A stretch of DNA of 64,000 nucleotides from Phoenix dactylifera (GCF_009389715.1 NC_052399.1:21979646-22043645); one strand, 5' to 3'; numbered from the stretch's first letter, positions 23,980-36,483 are shown. The notes: a model not told the origin generated them from the sequence alone. Translations and numbers: made by a program.

Positions 23980-25416
23980 AGCGAAGCTTCTTTTTTTTTT
24001 CGTTCCGTTTTGGGAGGGGGCGAGAGAGAAAGAGAGAGGAGGAGGAGGAAGTTAAACCACTATGTGTTCTTCGAAGGATCTTATACTATTTGGCCGACCA
24101 ATGTACCAGGAAAAAAATAAAATAATCAGCCGACCTCCCTGGATTGTCCAATCGAACGGGAGTCTAGAGCAGGTAACAGCACTGATAAGAGTGATGACCG
24201 GCTCCGACGTCGCAAAATATGGGCTTCTAGAAGGAAGCAGCAAACAAACCAGTCTCGCTCAGTGACTATAGGAAAACGAGGTGATAAAAGAAGTTCGATG
24301 TCTTTTCCAAATTTTTTACATGATCAATGGTGAATTTTACAAGTCCCATGACGACATGTTTAAGTGTCAGATGGTAACTTTGGAGGACCTCGCTCTTGCT
24401 GTGCATATATGAAGACTGGCTACATAACCCAAGATATGATCATGAATTTATAATTCACCCTTTAAATTAAGGTTCATTATTTTGGTACTGAATTTCGTAT
24501 CAGTACTATTCTATTACAATATCGATATATCTGGTACGGTATCTAGTTCGATGTACCATATATTAATTCATAGGCTTTCTGTATCAAGGGCATATACTGA
24601 GATCTTATTGAATGCATAAGTGTTGGAAAGGGCTTCACTCTTAAGTGGTTAATGTTTCTTTTAACAAGGGTCCTTGATCGTGTAGTATTTATAAGAAGAA
24701 AATGAGGTTTGCATAGTTCATCAGCCTAGTCCCCTCAAGATAGGATTGAAAATTCTATATATGAAATGGGAAAGCGAGATTGCAGTGCAATGCCCCTAGG
24801 GTACGAATTAAATGTGAAACATATATATCTAAAGCACTATATGAGAAAAAGCTTCAGGTAATAAAATTCAAAAAAAAAAATCACTCTAAACCCATCCGAC
24901 TAATATTTTTCAGAGATGATTATACATCTTATAGTTCTTATGGGCATAAACTAATGGTAAATATGAAATGGGATGACCGATCATAACGTACAGTAGAACA
25001 AAATTTGAGGACCATGCATCTGTAATACGGGGAAAATTAGGCGAGTGCCGGCTTATTTTTTCAGTGTCTTGGCCTCGAAGAAAGAATCTATTCTGATTCT
25101 CTTCGTTTTTAAAATATATAGGTTTTGTCGGGGGTGACGTTGAAATGACGCTGGGCAATCAAACGTCATCGGGCCCCCATCATCCTGGGCCATTTAGTCT
25201 TGGTCAATTTAACCCAAGGCATCCAGCGACGGGCCGTCAGAACTGTTATGATGACCGTTATAACGGATGTCTTTCCATTACATGTACAAAGGCCTACATG
25301 TCACTAGTACAGTATTAGAACTTAGATTGGGCAAATTATAATTTTAAGAGAAATAAAGATAGGCTAGCTCGTACTTAAACATGCATAATGATGGGCCTCA
25401 AAGTCTACTTATGACC
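23980..25416. repeat. Array spacer block, 5' flank of copy C
   Basis: It parallels the flank of copy B (ATGTGTTCTTCGAAGGATC; GGAAAGGGCTTCACTC; GTTTCTTTTAACAAGGGT). It ends in CTACTTATGACCATCTAGAA, directly against the hAT element. No gene is supported. Confidence 0.65.
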
Positions 25417-25424
25417 ATCTAGAA
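25417..25424. repeat. Left 8-bp target-site duplication of the hAT element
   Basis: ATCTAGAA directly precedes the TIR. The right copy (28765-28772) reads ATTTAGAA, one mismatch. The paralogous empty sites at 18699-18706 and 45953-45960 contain a single ATCTAGAA. Confidence 0.85.
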
Positions 25425-25736
25425 TAGAGTTGGGCACTGGGCCGGGCCGTGGGCGGCCCGGCACGGCCCGGCACGAAGAGGGCCGTGCGATAGCTACAGT
25501 GCCGGGCCGTGCCTGGCACGGCCCATTTAAAGGGGCCGTGCCGGGTCACAGGTTACTGGCCCGCGGGCCGACCCAGGCACGGCCCGCTTCGGGCCTGGGC
25601 CGGCACGGCCCGCTCTAGGCCCGCGGGCCAAGCACGGCACGGCCCGCGGGCCAGCCCGGCACGGCCCATCAGGGCCTGGGCCGGGCTGGCCCGCGGGCCT
25701 GGCACGGTCCGGGCCTGGGCCCGGCCCGGCCCGATA
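25425..25736. repeat. Left GC-rich subterminal repeat region of the hAT element
   Basis: About 300 bp of permuted GGGCCGTGCCGGGCACGG-type words on both strands, likely clustered transposase-binding sites as known for hAT subterminal repeats. ORFs over it are compositional. Confidence 0.7.
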
Positions 25737-26044
25737 AAAATTAATGCTTCATAAATTTTTTTAATAAATTAATAAATATTGAAAACTAAGGATTTATGAA
25801 TATAAAGCCACCTTAATGGTGGGGGGTTTGGCATAGACCCCTACCAGTTTATTAATTTAAATCAAAATGGTACATGAAGGGAGGTTTGGACCTTGGTCTG
25901 ACCTCCAGAATACAATAAGAAAGGGGCCAAAGGGCCGAGGTTTGGACCTTGGTCTGACCTCCAGAATACAATAAAAATGTACAATTATAAAAAATTAAGA
26001 AATCTTACTAATCATCAGTGATTCAGTGAATCAGTATTCACTCT

Positions 26045-28072
26045 TCAGTCTTCAGTAGTGTTTGTATCATCATCATCAGAGGATGTTGTATTATGTCCAC
26101 CTTTATCTTGAAGTCTTGCCTCAGCATCCAACCAATCTTTGAAGCAGAGAAGCATCTCCACCGTTTCGTCCGTCATCCTACTTCTCTTTTCGTCAAGAAC
26201 ATGCCGACCTGCACTAAAAGCGGATTCCGATGCTATCGTGGACATCGGCACAGCTAAAATATCGCGTGCAATTGCAGACATAACAGGATATTGATTTCTA
26301 ACACTCTTCCACCAAGATAATACATCTAGATTCTCTATTTGATTTTCATCATATGCAGACTGAAGATCATTTCGTAAATAAAATTCTAGTTCACTACTTA
26401 AAGATGAAGAAGATGAAGATAAACTTGAAGCATGTGTGTGTCTTCTCTGTGCAATAAATGAAAAAATAGATGACGAACAAGAACTACTAGAAGAAGGAAT
26501 AGAGGTTTGTATTTGTGTTCTAGATCCACGAATTTTTTCATCATATATAGCATAAATATCATAAAGAAGTTCTTTTACCTCATTTTTAGCAGGTTCAGGA
26601 TCTTTAATCATATTTTCACAGTATGCATCAAGTAAAATTAGCACGCCATTTAATTTAACTCTAGGATCAAATACAGCAGCTAAGTTATGCATAGGATATA
26701 TCTTGTCCCAATACTCATTCCATTTAGATTCCATTAGGTCAATAATAGGCATTAAAACATCATCATATCTATGTTCTGCAAATTTTTGACTAATTATATA
26801 TGCTTATTGTAAAAATGAACATGAAGTTGGATAATAAATACCAGAAAGAACATTGGTAGCATTATAAAAACTAAGCAAAAAATCTTCCAAAATTTTTCCT
26901 TTATTCCAATCAGTTTCAGTCAATGTAAAGCCTAATCCACGATCATTAATATATGCACTTAATAAGTTTCTATATGGGTATGCATCATGTATCATGCTAT
27001 ATGTTGAGTTCCAACGAGTAATTACATCAAGTTTAAATTTTTTAAAACGTTTACCATGATTTATACATAGTTCCTTAAATTCTTGAAGTCTTGATTTTGA
27101 AGCATGAATAAAAGAAACTGTATTTCTAATTTTACCAATCACATCTTGAATCATACCCATGCCAGCTTGAACAGAAAGATTTAAGATATGACATGCACAT
27201 CTAATATGCAATAAATTTCCATCTAACATGGGATGCAATGAGTCTTTTAATAATGCAATAGCAGAATTATTATTAGATGCATTATCAAAAGTAATAGACA
27301 TAATTTTATCATTAATATTATATGAACATGCAGTTTGATAAATGATATTTGAAATTTGTTGCCCAGAATGTGGAAAATCAAAAGCACGAAAAGCAAGAAT
27401 ATGTTTATTTAATTGCCAATCATTATCAATATAATGAGTAGTAATGGCAATAAAACAATTACTACCTACAGATGCTGACCAAATATCAGAAGTTAATGAA
27501 ATTTTTACATTTAAAGTAGAAAGTGATTCAATTAAACTTTGTTTCATTGCTAAAAAGTTAGTCATAGCTACTCTTCTAAATGTACGCCTACTAGTTCTTT
27601 TGTAAGCAGGTTGTAGGTTTAATTGAACATATTCTTCAAAATTAAAAGATTCACATAAACTAAAAGGTAATTCATCCTTAACTATCCATTTTACAAGTAC
27701 TTTTCTTTGATTTTCATGATTATATGCAAAATTACCTACAAGTAATCCCCCTTGTATATTAAGGGTACTTTGAGTTTGAGCATGAGAATCATGCATCCTA
27801 TGACTCTCTTGATGTCTTTTTAAATGCCCTGTTCCCCCACTACTACTACAACTATAAAGTTTGGCACATTTTTTACATTTAGCTTTCCAGACTCCATCAA
27901 CCATAACTCTATCAAATTCAGTCCATACAGCACTAGTCCTCTTACGAGAAGAGGTTTGATCTTCACTCGGTTCACTAGTTCTAGAGAAACTAGGAACATG
28001 GGGTTGGGGATTAGTTTCTTCTCCCTCAGAAACAGGTTGAATGCCAAACTGACTTTCCTCAAAAGATGACAT
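26045..28072 (-). pseudogene. hAT transposase (BED zinc finger, RNase-H-like core, dimerisation domain) with one nonsense codon
   Basis: Starting at ATG 28072, one frame runs 676 codons to the stop at 26045, with a single internal TAA at 26804-26806 (after SCSFLQ). After a Ser-rich leader comes a BED finger with C..C spacing and H..H (CKKCAKLY..., HLKRHQESH). The RNase-H-like core follows (SLTSDIWSA, ITFDNASNN, IRCACHILNLSVQAG, VITRWNSTYSM), and after the stop the C-terminal hAT dimerisation region (DVLSWWKSV, ARDILAVPMSTIASESAFSAG). This is the order of DAYSLEEPER/RICESLEEPER-like proteins. It lies wholly inside the TIRs. The two halves are in the same frame, so a single substitution is the only obvious defect; a truncated 422-aa product lacking the dimerisation domain would be made. 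Confidence 0.9.
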
Positions 28073-28499
28073 ATCTAAATTGATGAATTAAAAAAATAAA
28101 AACTAACCACAAGGAGGATTGGAGGAATTGAGTAGAGGGTCGGAGGGCAGAGGCAGAGCCGCAGAGCCGAGATTCTGAGCTTCCTCTTGTGCTCTCAACA
28201 GGAGTGACCTTCTCTTCTCAACAGGAACCTCCTCTTGTGTAGCACTTGAACACTTGCTAAATGCAAACTAAAAATTAAATTGCTAGAAGAGCACTTTAGA
28301 AGAGAGAAATAATAGTATTAGAGAAGGAGAGAATAGTTGGTTTGGTGTGGTGAGAATGAGGGAGGAAATGGCTATTTATAGAAGCCCAAAATTTTTTTTC
28401 CCAAAATACCCCTCAATTCAGCCGTTATTGGACTGTTGGGAGGGGTAAAACCGACTTTTTCCCAAAATAGCCGTTGGAAACGGCTATTTTCCTCACCCC

Positions 28500-28764
28500 T
28501 CACCGTTGCGGGCCGTTCCTGGCATGACCCGTTTGCACCCGTTACGGGCCGTGCCTGGCACGGCCCGTGGCGTGCCGTGCCCGGCCCGGCCCGCCAATAG
28601 ACGGGCCGGGGGCCGGGCCGGGCTTCCTTTTGCGCCCGCGACGGGCCGTGCCGGCACGGCCCGCTTCATAAGCGGGCCGGGCCAGGCACGGCCCGTTTAG
28701 ACCTTGGGCCCGGTGGGCCTGGGCCGGGCCGGGCCGGGCCGGCCCGGCCCGATGCCCAACACTA
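28500..28764. repeat. Right GC-rich subterminal repeat region of the hAT element
   Basis: The mirror of the left end: runs of GGCCCGGCCC and GGCACGGCCC words end in GATGCCCAACACTA. The transposase promoter and leader would lie between here and 28072. Confidence 0.7.
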
Positions 28765-29689
28765 ATTTAGAAGCTTTATCACATCCCATCGCTCATGCTC
28801 TTTGATGTTTGACATACCGTAATCTTTCTCTAGATAAGAGGCTAGTATTAGCCGTGCTTATGGCATACTATCCATTAGTGAAAAAGATTATTTTTATATT
28901 GCTGGTCTAACTAATTCTCGAACATGTTTGGTTGATTAATAGTTGGTGACTAAAATAATCTTTGATGTTGAATTCTTGATCTAACGAATTCTCGAACAAG
29001 AGTGGTTTACTATTTCAGGTTCTTAAAATAGGGACTTACTTAAGGGTTGTTTGGTTGGGATATGTTAGATTAGGAGGTAATGTTGTGATTCCTATGAATC
29101 ATTTATTTAGAAAAGTGATTGTGAAGAAAAATAAATTTTACCATATTTAGTTGGTGGAAAACTTAATTTAGAAAATGGCATTAAAAAAGATTACTATTTT
29201 TGTTAGAGGTAATCTTATAGGGGAGCAATGCCAAATTTTCAACAATATCCTTAAATAATCAATTCAAAGTTGTTTATATTAGATATAATTATTCTAAGGA
29301 AAAGTTATCATAAGCTAATCTAGACATGAAACTAGCATTATCTCTACTTTTTATATGTTATGGAAAGGAAATCCTACTTGAATTTTTTCAAAAGACATAA
29401 CTGATTCTTAAAAAAGAAAAAGAAGAAAACGAAAGATATATAGTATAACTATGTATATGAGCACAATTCTTGCTATTCCCGCTTTTCTAACTTCTGAACC
29501 AAAGATAGCCTAATTAATTCCCAAACATCATGTATATTTACATGTGCGACCATGAAAGGGGAATAAGAAATATACAGTGCTTTTATGCGGGATAAAAAAA
29601 AGAAACCTTAAAGAACAATAAGAATGAATAAATGAATATCTGGGATCCCTCGTCCCTCATCCCTCATCCCCTGTACAATAATAAAGGAG
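28765..29689. repeat. Array spacer right of the hAT element
   Basis: It starts with the right target duplication ATTTAGAA and resumes array text (CCCATCGCTCATGCTCTTTG, CTCTAGATAAGAGGC), continuing the block interrupted at 25416. From about 29041 it has the left part of the AT-rich MITE-like block, then AGACATGAAACTAGCATT text shared with 20420 and 43470. No gene is supported. Confidence 0.6.
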
Positions 29690-29925
29690 TGCCGCCAGCC
29701 CTGTACATTATTCCTGATAAGGTCGGAAAAGTCATACTCTGTACGGTTTTGTTTCGGACCTGGAGCACGAGTTGTTTGGTTGTAGCCGTCTTTCTCCAGG
29801 CCACAGGAAGATAGAGGCGAAGACTTCAAGAATATCACAGGGAGAACAATAAAGCCCCGAGTATAGAGACAAGCAGTACGGAGGAGGATACGGTTATTAC
29901 TGCTGAGAAATAATTGTTTTATATC
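29690..29925 (-). pseudogene. Fragment F: C-terminal relic of a four-TM family relative
   Basis: The minus-strand translation gives RILLRTACLYTRGFIVLPV, then a frame change around LEKDGYNQTTRAPG. This last piece resembles the AWKKDHHNQTARDPDY tail of copies A-D, and RILLRTAC resembles the start of helix 4. It belongs to an older subfamily shared with fragments H (36.5 kb) and G (45 kb). There is no start, no arm and no complete core. Confidence 0.6.
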
Positions 29926-30105
29926 AAATAGATTTAAAATTTGCTTATATATTTTTAGATCATCCATCTAAATATTTAGATTTTCAGGTAATATCTCAAT
30001 ATTGGCATCAGAGCTCATCGATCCTTCTCTGCAAAAATTTCCACTTTTGGGTTCTATATAAGATTTTTTTTTATTGTTATTATTGTCGTTCTCAATGTGT
30101 GTGAG

Positions 30106-30452
30106 GGACTTTTTTTTTGATAAAAACGGCATTCATATAGCTCTTACATGAGTACAGTCTACCAAATCAGGAATAATAAAATGATACAAAGAAGATGGAA
30201 TCTCAGAGACACTAGTCCAAAGAAACTCTTCGATGTGCCAAGCAACGTAAGAGGCGACCTAGTCTGTGACTCTATTCGCCTTTCGATACACGTGTGCAGC
30301 CTAGAAGAAAACTAACCTTCTGATCAATCTGCGAGTCCCAAGAATCAATGGATGACCATCCCCATATCGATTGGCCCCCTGTATTTAATCGACCACCGTA
30401 GAGAAATCTTCCTCGAGGTATATTCTGTCTGCACCAAGTACTTTTCTCGCAT
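30106..30452 (-). mobile_element. 5'-truncated LINE 3' end (RNase H-like domain remnant)
   Basis: Minus-strand reading gives, in one frame with stops, GADRIYLEEDFSTVVD, GDGHPLI and YRKANRVTD-VASYVAWHIEEF, the typical C-terminal RNase H-like (RVT_3) region of plant L1-type LINEs. It is followed by a short tail and a poly(A) stretch (T-run at about 30111 on +). The element is severely 5'-truncated and inactive. Confidence 0.7.
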
Positions 30453-32039
30453 AGTAAAGCAAAACTAGAGCAGCTAACTATCAGTGAAGGACTGGCTAGT
30501 TAAGCAACAGGGGAGGAACTTGTAAAGCGTGGCCAGGCAAGAAAGAGACTATGAACCAGTCCAATTTTTGTGGATGGCGTCTTGGAGCAACCTACCTTTG
30601 TATGGAATTGAATTCAAAACTGGTGGCTCGGTGACGCTGCATCCCTCGCACATCACTCGTGCTGTGCCGATGTCTCAAAACCAGGCCGACTGTCGTTAAT
30701 ATGACGACATGTAGAATGGTGTCATAATTGGTGTTGTCCGACGACATTTTATTTTTGTGCATGGTGACATCTGGTATATAAGATGGACGCATCAAAATAT
30801 ATTTGAAGGGGCTCATGTACAACATACTAGTGAGTTACCTGCCAATTGTGAAAAATCTTGACACCTGCATTGATTGATTATTATCTTTCAAGACAAGATC
30901 TTTATACTTGACTACCCAGAGCATGATTTCTAGGACTTAAATATTAAGAATTTTTTGTTGTCTTTCAACTACCAAAACGGATATATTTGATCTTCCTCAA
31001 TTAAAGCAACTGTAGTATTCAGTCCTTCATAATTAAAGAGATGCTCCATGGGGGATCAACTTCAAATATATCAATGTAAGTCGTGAATTTTTTAAGAATG
31101 AATTTCAAATAAGACACCCTATATATAACAAGACACTGTAAGTTATCATGTGTTGACATCTACAACTACGTATGATTCTTTGCCTTTGACATTTTTCTTA
31201 GAAAATTCTCATCTTTTTTTCAGTTTTAATGTTTGCATCCTCTTTCTTCCAACTTGGTAGTCCGATTTTGTAATCACAGCTTTCTATATATTGCAATGGG
31301 ATATGCAATATAAGCCCAACAATCTTGTCAGACTAAAGTTCATAAGTAATTAAATTTAATAACAAACACCGTAACCAACCCATAGTTAGTTTTACATGGA
31401 TCCGTGCTGCAGTATTCTCTAGTCCATATAAGCTATAGATAGAATCCATTTTGATACCATTTTATTGCAACTGAAGATATCATTCAAAAAAAAGCTAGTT
31501 GAAATGTATCATTTGAATTAATTGATCTTGTTTAAATATCCAAAATTTTTCGAACATACGAATGATATGAACCAAACACATACTAACACAAGCTCTCACA
31601 TCATTAATAAAATAAGTTAGATATATGAGAGAAGGTTAATTAGCTAAGCGAACTGTAAGAAGGACAACATGCCATGGTTCTCCATGTCAACCACGTGGTA
31701 TGACTAACATTTCCGAGAGGAAATTATCCCTTCGTAGGCGCCCTTAAGACCTAACGCTTTACCTTAGCCCTCAAGCAAAGCTGGTTCAACGCTGGTTGTA
31801 ATTAATAAACCCCCCACGTCCTTGCCCATGATTTCAAATCGACGTGGCATCGAGCTGGTCCCAGCTGGAGGCCTGGGTCCATTTCAAGTTATCAGCAATG
31901 TCGCCACCAAATGACACCATTAGCATCCGCTCATATAGCTGAACTGGTGAGCTCGGCAGCTCAGAATTCACCAGAAGGTGACAGGAACATCTGGGTCTCC
32001 TCTTTGGCTCCTATAATGCCTAAGTACATGATGATATCG
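30453..32039. repeat. Array spacer
   Basis: It contains GTGGATGGCGTCTTGGAGCAAC and TATGACGACATG text shared with about 37040-37160 and 46690-46790. It also has GACATTTTTCTTAG..AAATTCT text shared with 20895. No gene is supported. Confidence 0.55.
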
Positions 32040-32604
32040 ATAGTATCCTGGGAGACCCCACTCCTGATTTTCTCAAAGTGAATTTCGACGACAATAACTC
32101 AGAGGGCGGCAACAGATACGGCGTGGGTGTTGTGATGAGAAACCAGGACTCAAGGTTGGTTATAGCTAGAGGTCGGCGTATTTTCGACGAGTTAGTCCTA
32201 ATGGCAGAGCTGCGTGCAGCATAGGAGGGCCTCATCCATGTCAGAGTGGACCTGGGTGCGCGGCAGATCCTTCTTGAGGGTGATTCGACTACAATGATTG
32301 ACTGGATCTAGAGCGGGTATGCCAGGATAGATCTGTACCCTCTAGTCCGTGATATTTGAGATCTTCCGGAAGAGTCTGATTTCTTCTATGTTTTGCATTT
32401 GCTTCAGAAAGCGAACAATGTGGCGGACTAGGTCGCCTCTTTTGCAATACACCACTCTGGACCCATCACATGGAGGGCACTGGAGCATGTGCCATTGGCA
32501 CTAGAGTACATTCTGCAGTGTGACTTTTCCGAACGTACCTGGCTTACCTTCGAGGCAAGGGAAGAGAGGCTCAAATCTGGACGTAATCGGGACTCTAAAT
32601 AACT
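32040..32604 (+). mobile_element. Degenerate LINE RNase H-like remnant
   Basis: One plus-strand frame reads KVNFDDNNSEGGNRYGVGVV, then LVLMAELRAA, LLEGDSTTMIDWI, LLQKANNVAD and EREERLK-like text up to a TAA, broken by several stop codons. The E-L-RA and LEGDS-T-I-WI signatures are those of the RVT_3 domain at the C terminus of plant LINEs. It is opposite in orientation to the remnant at 30.1-30.45 kb, so it is a separate insertion. Confidence 0.75.
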
Positions 32605-32743
32605 TGCATTTTAAAAAAAATCAAAAATACGGCCATCAAATAACTGTAGAAGCTATAAATCATTAAATGTGAATTAGGCCAGAAAGGAGACTTGATTTAA
32701 ATTGGATCGCAGTAACTTATTCTTCTCCTCCTGCAACTCGTGC

Positions 32744-35700
32744 ATGCTCAATATTTTTTTTCAACTACCGGATGGCGATTTTGTGCATTGGACTGGGCCA
32801 GGCCTGGTATATATGCAGAGCTCTTGAACTAAGTTATGAAAATCTGGCCCAAGATATCGAAAGCAGCTATTAATGCCGGATAACAATCAGATAGTAAACA
32901 ACCGACATTACCGCAAATTATGCAAGCATGAAGGTGGATTTTGCATAAAAAATCTACCTAATTATTTATTTGCAAGCAAAAACCTTTTTATGCATAATGA
33001 TACACAATTAAAGGTTCTTGGCTGGCTTTGCCCCTCGATTGAAATGTGAGGCATCACATACCATTGTCAAAGCCTATATATATATATATATATATTGAAT
33101 TAGGCATTCAGTGAGTATGTTTTTCCCATCTTAGACTAAGATTTAGGGGATATATAGTTCTAGAAAAAGCAAAGATTTTTATTGCAATAACTAAGTGGAT
33201 TGCTTGTATGTGATAACATTTAACAACCAAGTGTATTTCCCATCGTAGTAGCATTTAATACGTGATAACTAAGTGGTTTTCCTAGCAAAATTGTCCATGG
33301 ACCCAACTTGAAGGAGACCCAACCTGAGCCAGACCCGAAAGTGATTTGTTGTTGTATCTAGGTCTAAGTGTTAGCTTTGATTGGATCTAGATGAAATTGG
33401 AGCTAGACACGACCTGGTCGCCGGGGAACGAGGGATTGCTTGTTCATTGGCAACCGAGGAGCCATGACCGGTTTGGGATAACAGTCTCAGGACTCCGGCC
33501 CAAAAGTGGCAGGTATAGAAGTTGAGCTTCCATGGGACGAGCCAGGACCCTAACAGTAACGAGGGAATAGCCCGACGTCTATTCCCCTCATTTAAGTCGT
33601 AGCCCAGAGCCTGCTTATATTGGGCCTAGACTAAGTTGGACCAGAATATGACCCAATCCGCTTACAGCGCTGCCACCTGATCCAGATCCAATAGTGATGG
33701 TTGAGTATAAGACTAAACAAAATCTTAGAAACAGCTAGCTTGGATTTCGTCTAGATTAAGTTGGAATAAGAAGAGCTGCTTAGCCCAACCCAAAAACGGC
33801 CCAAATCCTTTGACGATCCCGTGATCGCACGATGCAACATGTTGACTTGAGCGAGAATTAAACTCTTGGGCTTATTCGGCTTCGTCAAAGCGCAGTTCAT
33901 AGTTCGTGCAAGAGCACAGCATGAGTAGCCTCTGAACTAAATTGGTTTTTATCCCCCCAGCCCAATTCATAAAGATTGACAACGTTTAGCCCCATTTGGT
34001 TTCAAGGCTAAGGCACTGCCGTCATTAAGATTTTTTTTTTTTTTTTTTTTTTTGCTACGGCGGATGAGTCACACAATCTAGTATGAATACATCTTTGAGA
34101 GTTGGAAAGTGAAATATCTCAAAAAAGAGGTGGCATGGCCATACCGTCCGTCCACAGCAACTCGCCAGAGTGATCAGCAACAAAAGTTTGAAAACTCCGA
34201 GTGAAGTTGAAACCATGGTTGGGGAGACGCTAGCCCACAGGTTGATCCCTTTTATAAGCATTAGGCTTCACTCCACCGTTTCAGGTTGCTCCAAGGCAGT
34301 AAAGGAAGGCCTTCATTCCTTGGCAGGTGACAGTTGCCAAAGACTTATGACTTGCAGGCAAAAGAAAACAAAGTTGTAACGATGTAATGGGAAGAGAGGC
34401 ATGGCTGCAGCATGCATTCATCAAAAGACAACACAGGCCAATCCTAAGTTTTTTGGAGAGTTTGTTCAACTGAGGCCTACCCTAATGGCATCTCCAAGAC
34501 CACCCAAATGGTCCTCAAAGAGTTATAAGTTAATCCATATAAAGTTAGCCTTATTCACAATTTTTTCGGTAACATTTTCGTGCATCTGATGCAAGATGGC
34601 AAGAAGGAAAGGGTAATTTCACAATTTTTTCAGTCACAATTCCATACATCATTTAGACATAAAAGAGGAAAATTAAAGTAAATGGAAGAATTGAGAAGAA
34701 AGTTGTTACCTTTTATCGTTTAACTACCAAGAAACAAACCTCTTGATGTTATTCACTAAAATATTCCTAAAGCTTTTGATCAGATTAACTATTGGACTTT
34801 TTATGCGGGTCTAGGAGAAGAGGCTCTAGCTAGGGTTTGAAAGGTGTTATTTATGAAAAAGGCATGTTGAGATAAAATTACTTAGAAGTTCCTAGTTGAA
34901 AATTAAATTACTCATAAGTCTCAAAGTTTACAAGCACCTCGGGCTGTAAATGGATTAAATTTCTAGTGAGATTCATCTTGTATCCGCATCTGAATTCAGT
35001 AAGAAAATCAAGTTCGGATCCTTCAAAATGAACGAACTCCGGAAAACTCACATCTAAACTTGATCCATAATTAGATTTGAGTTTCTTTGTCTAGGTTCAG
35101 TTTAGTACATAATTTTAGGACGTCAATTAGCCAAGGATGAACCATTTTCAAAATTAAAATGATTATTATCACAATAGTCTGAAGCAGATTGCAACATGAA
35201 AGGAGTACAATATGGAAAATAAATAATTGATTTTTGAAGAAAAAAACCCAATCACTTTTAAAATAGATTTGAATTTCTATATTTAATTTGATTGAAACAA
35301 AATCAAAGATTCAAAATGTCAGGTAGGATTCTAGGGCTAGAATAGCAACCAGCGAGCAGACAGGAAGAGATGTTTCTACTACAATGAACGGCCCCATCCT
35401 CCCCGCTTTCTACTGTCACTGTTTGAGGCAGCATCTGAAGGAGTTTTCAACGTTACGCAACTAATTAGGAGCGTTCTATGTACCAAAAAAAGGAGCGTTC
35501 CATGTACCAAAAAAATTAGGAGCCCTCCATACCTCATGCATCATATACCACACAAACTCTACAGTTTTAACTACATACATTATGTATTGAAGTTTGGAAG
35601 GAGCTTAAAGCTTGGCTAGGTTAGGGCAATTCCTTGGCAGAACACTGAATAAACTAGCAAGATCAACAATGATGTCATCAAGGCATTATTCCGATCTAAA

Positions 35701-36034
35701 ATAAATCAGAATAATAATAAAGCTGGGTTTTTTTTTCTTTGAGCCATTATTCTTTAGAAAAATGAATACAATAGACAGCCACCAGAATAAAGGCATAAAC
35801 AGGATTTTAAGAAACATCAGCTGCATGGATATTATCAGGAAAGCAATTCATGTATCCTGGTGAATATGGAACTTCACACAGCAATTCATATACTTAGTGA
35901 ATCAGAAACAACTTCTGGAAAATAACAGAAATAAACAGATATGCCAACATTATCAGACCGATCATTCGCAGATTCTAGCCTCAAATGTTCTCATCAAACT
36001 AAGATGTGGTGGGGGAAGAGAAAGACTCAATCTT
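32744..36034. repeat. Segmental duplication, copy 1 (3.29 kb)
   Basis: It matches 46861-50153 in the same orientation. After the first ~100 bp, which are clearly more diverged, the two are nearly identical; by eye I count about twenty substitutions or short indels. It includes an (AT)n run near 33077, a T-run near 34030, and GGAGCGTTC(T/C)ATGTACC repeats near 35470. Several 60-70 aa ORFs occur on both strands in both copies but show no codon or domain signal. No gene is supported. Confidence 0.92.
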
Positions 36035-36449
36035 TGATTCGCATGAAGCATTTTCTCTCCTAGGCATGTCTGGTTGACCATAGAAAAGTGACAGATTTCC
36101 AAAGTGCTTATGTTTGGTTGACCATTTAGTTTTCTGAAAAAGTTATGTATAATTCCTATTATACCCTTAATAATAATTAGGTCTTTAATGCCTCTTTAAT
36201 GCTTCTTTAATAATGAAGGATCTTTTTGGGAAAAAAATAAAAATAGAGTGATTTCCACGTCATGAAAAAATAACTTTCCCATGTTTCTCATGGAAAAGAC
36301 TTTTTCATGAAATGTGGGAATCATATTTCCATGGGAATACAACTTTTCCGTCTCTCTCATTTGAAAATTCCAACCAAACAAGAGGCATCTCATTACTTTT
36401 CCGTTGACCACACTTTCTCCCCTTCTTTTCCCGCGAACCAAACGAGCCC
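36033..36449. mobile_element. Tourist-like MITE, inverted relative to 10709-11217, with a damaged left end
   Basis: The right end is GCGAACCAAACGAGCCC followed by TTA, a perfect TIR. The interior is the reverse complement of the 10.7-kb element (GTTGACCACACTTTCTCC, TTTAATGCCTCTTTAATGC). The left end starts TTTGATTCGCATGAAG, where an intact element would have GGGCTCGTTTGGTTCGC. The outer TIR bases are therefore lost exactly at the segmental-duplication edge. Confidence 0.8.
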
Positions 36450-36483
36450 TTAGTCTTGGTTAATTTAACCCAAGGCGTCCAGC

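Larger units (their letters stand above)
25425..28764 (-). mobile_element. hAT-superfamily DNA transposon, 3,340 bp
   Basis: The ends read TAGAGTTGGGCAC at the left and, inverted, TAGTGTTGGGCAT at the right, forming short TIRs bounded by an 8-bp target duplication, as in hAT elements. Both subterminal regions are dense in GGCCCG/CGGGCC and GGCACGGCCC words. The single gene inside is a BED-finger transposase on the minus strand with one in-frame stop. The TSD has one mismatch, which with the stop suggests a moderately old insertion. Confidence 0.92.

Noticed and set aside
34055..34589. ORFs of 62-69 aa present identically in both copies of the 3.29-kb duplication (also 48174-48708)
   Set aside because: They overlap one another on both strands and differ little because the DNA itself is recent. 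No domain or codon signal separates them from chance.
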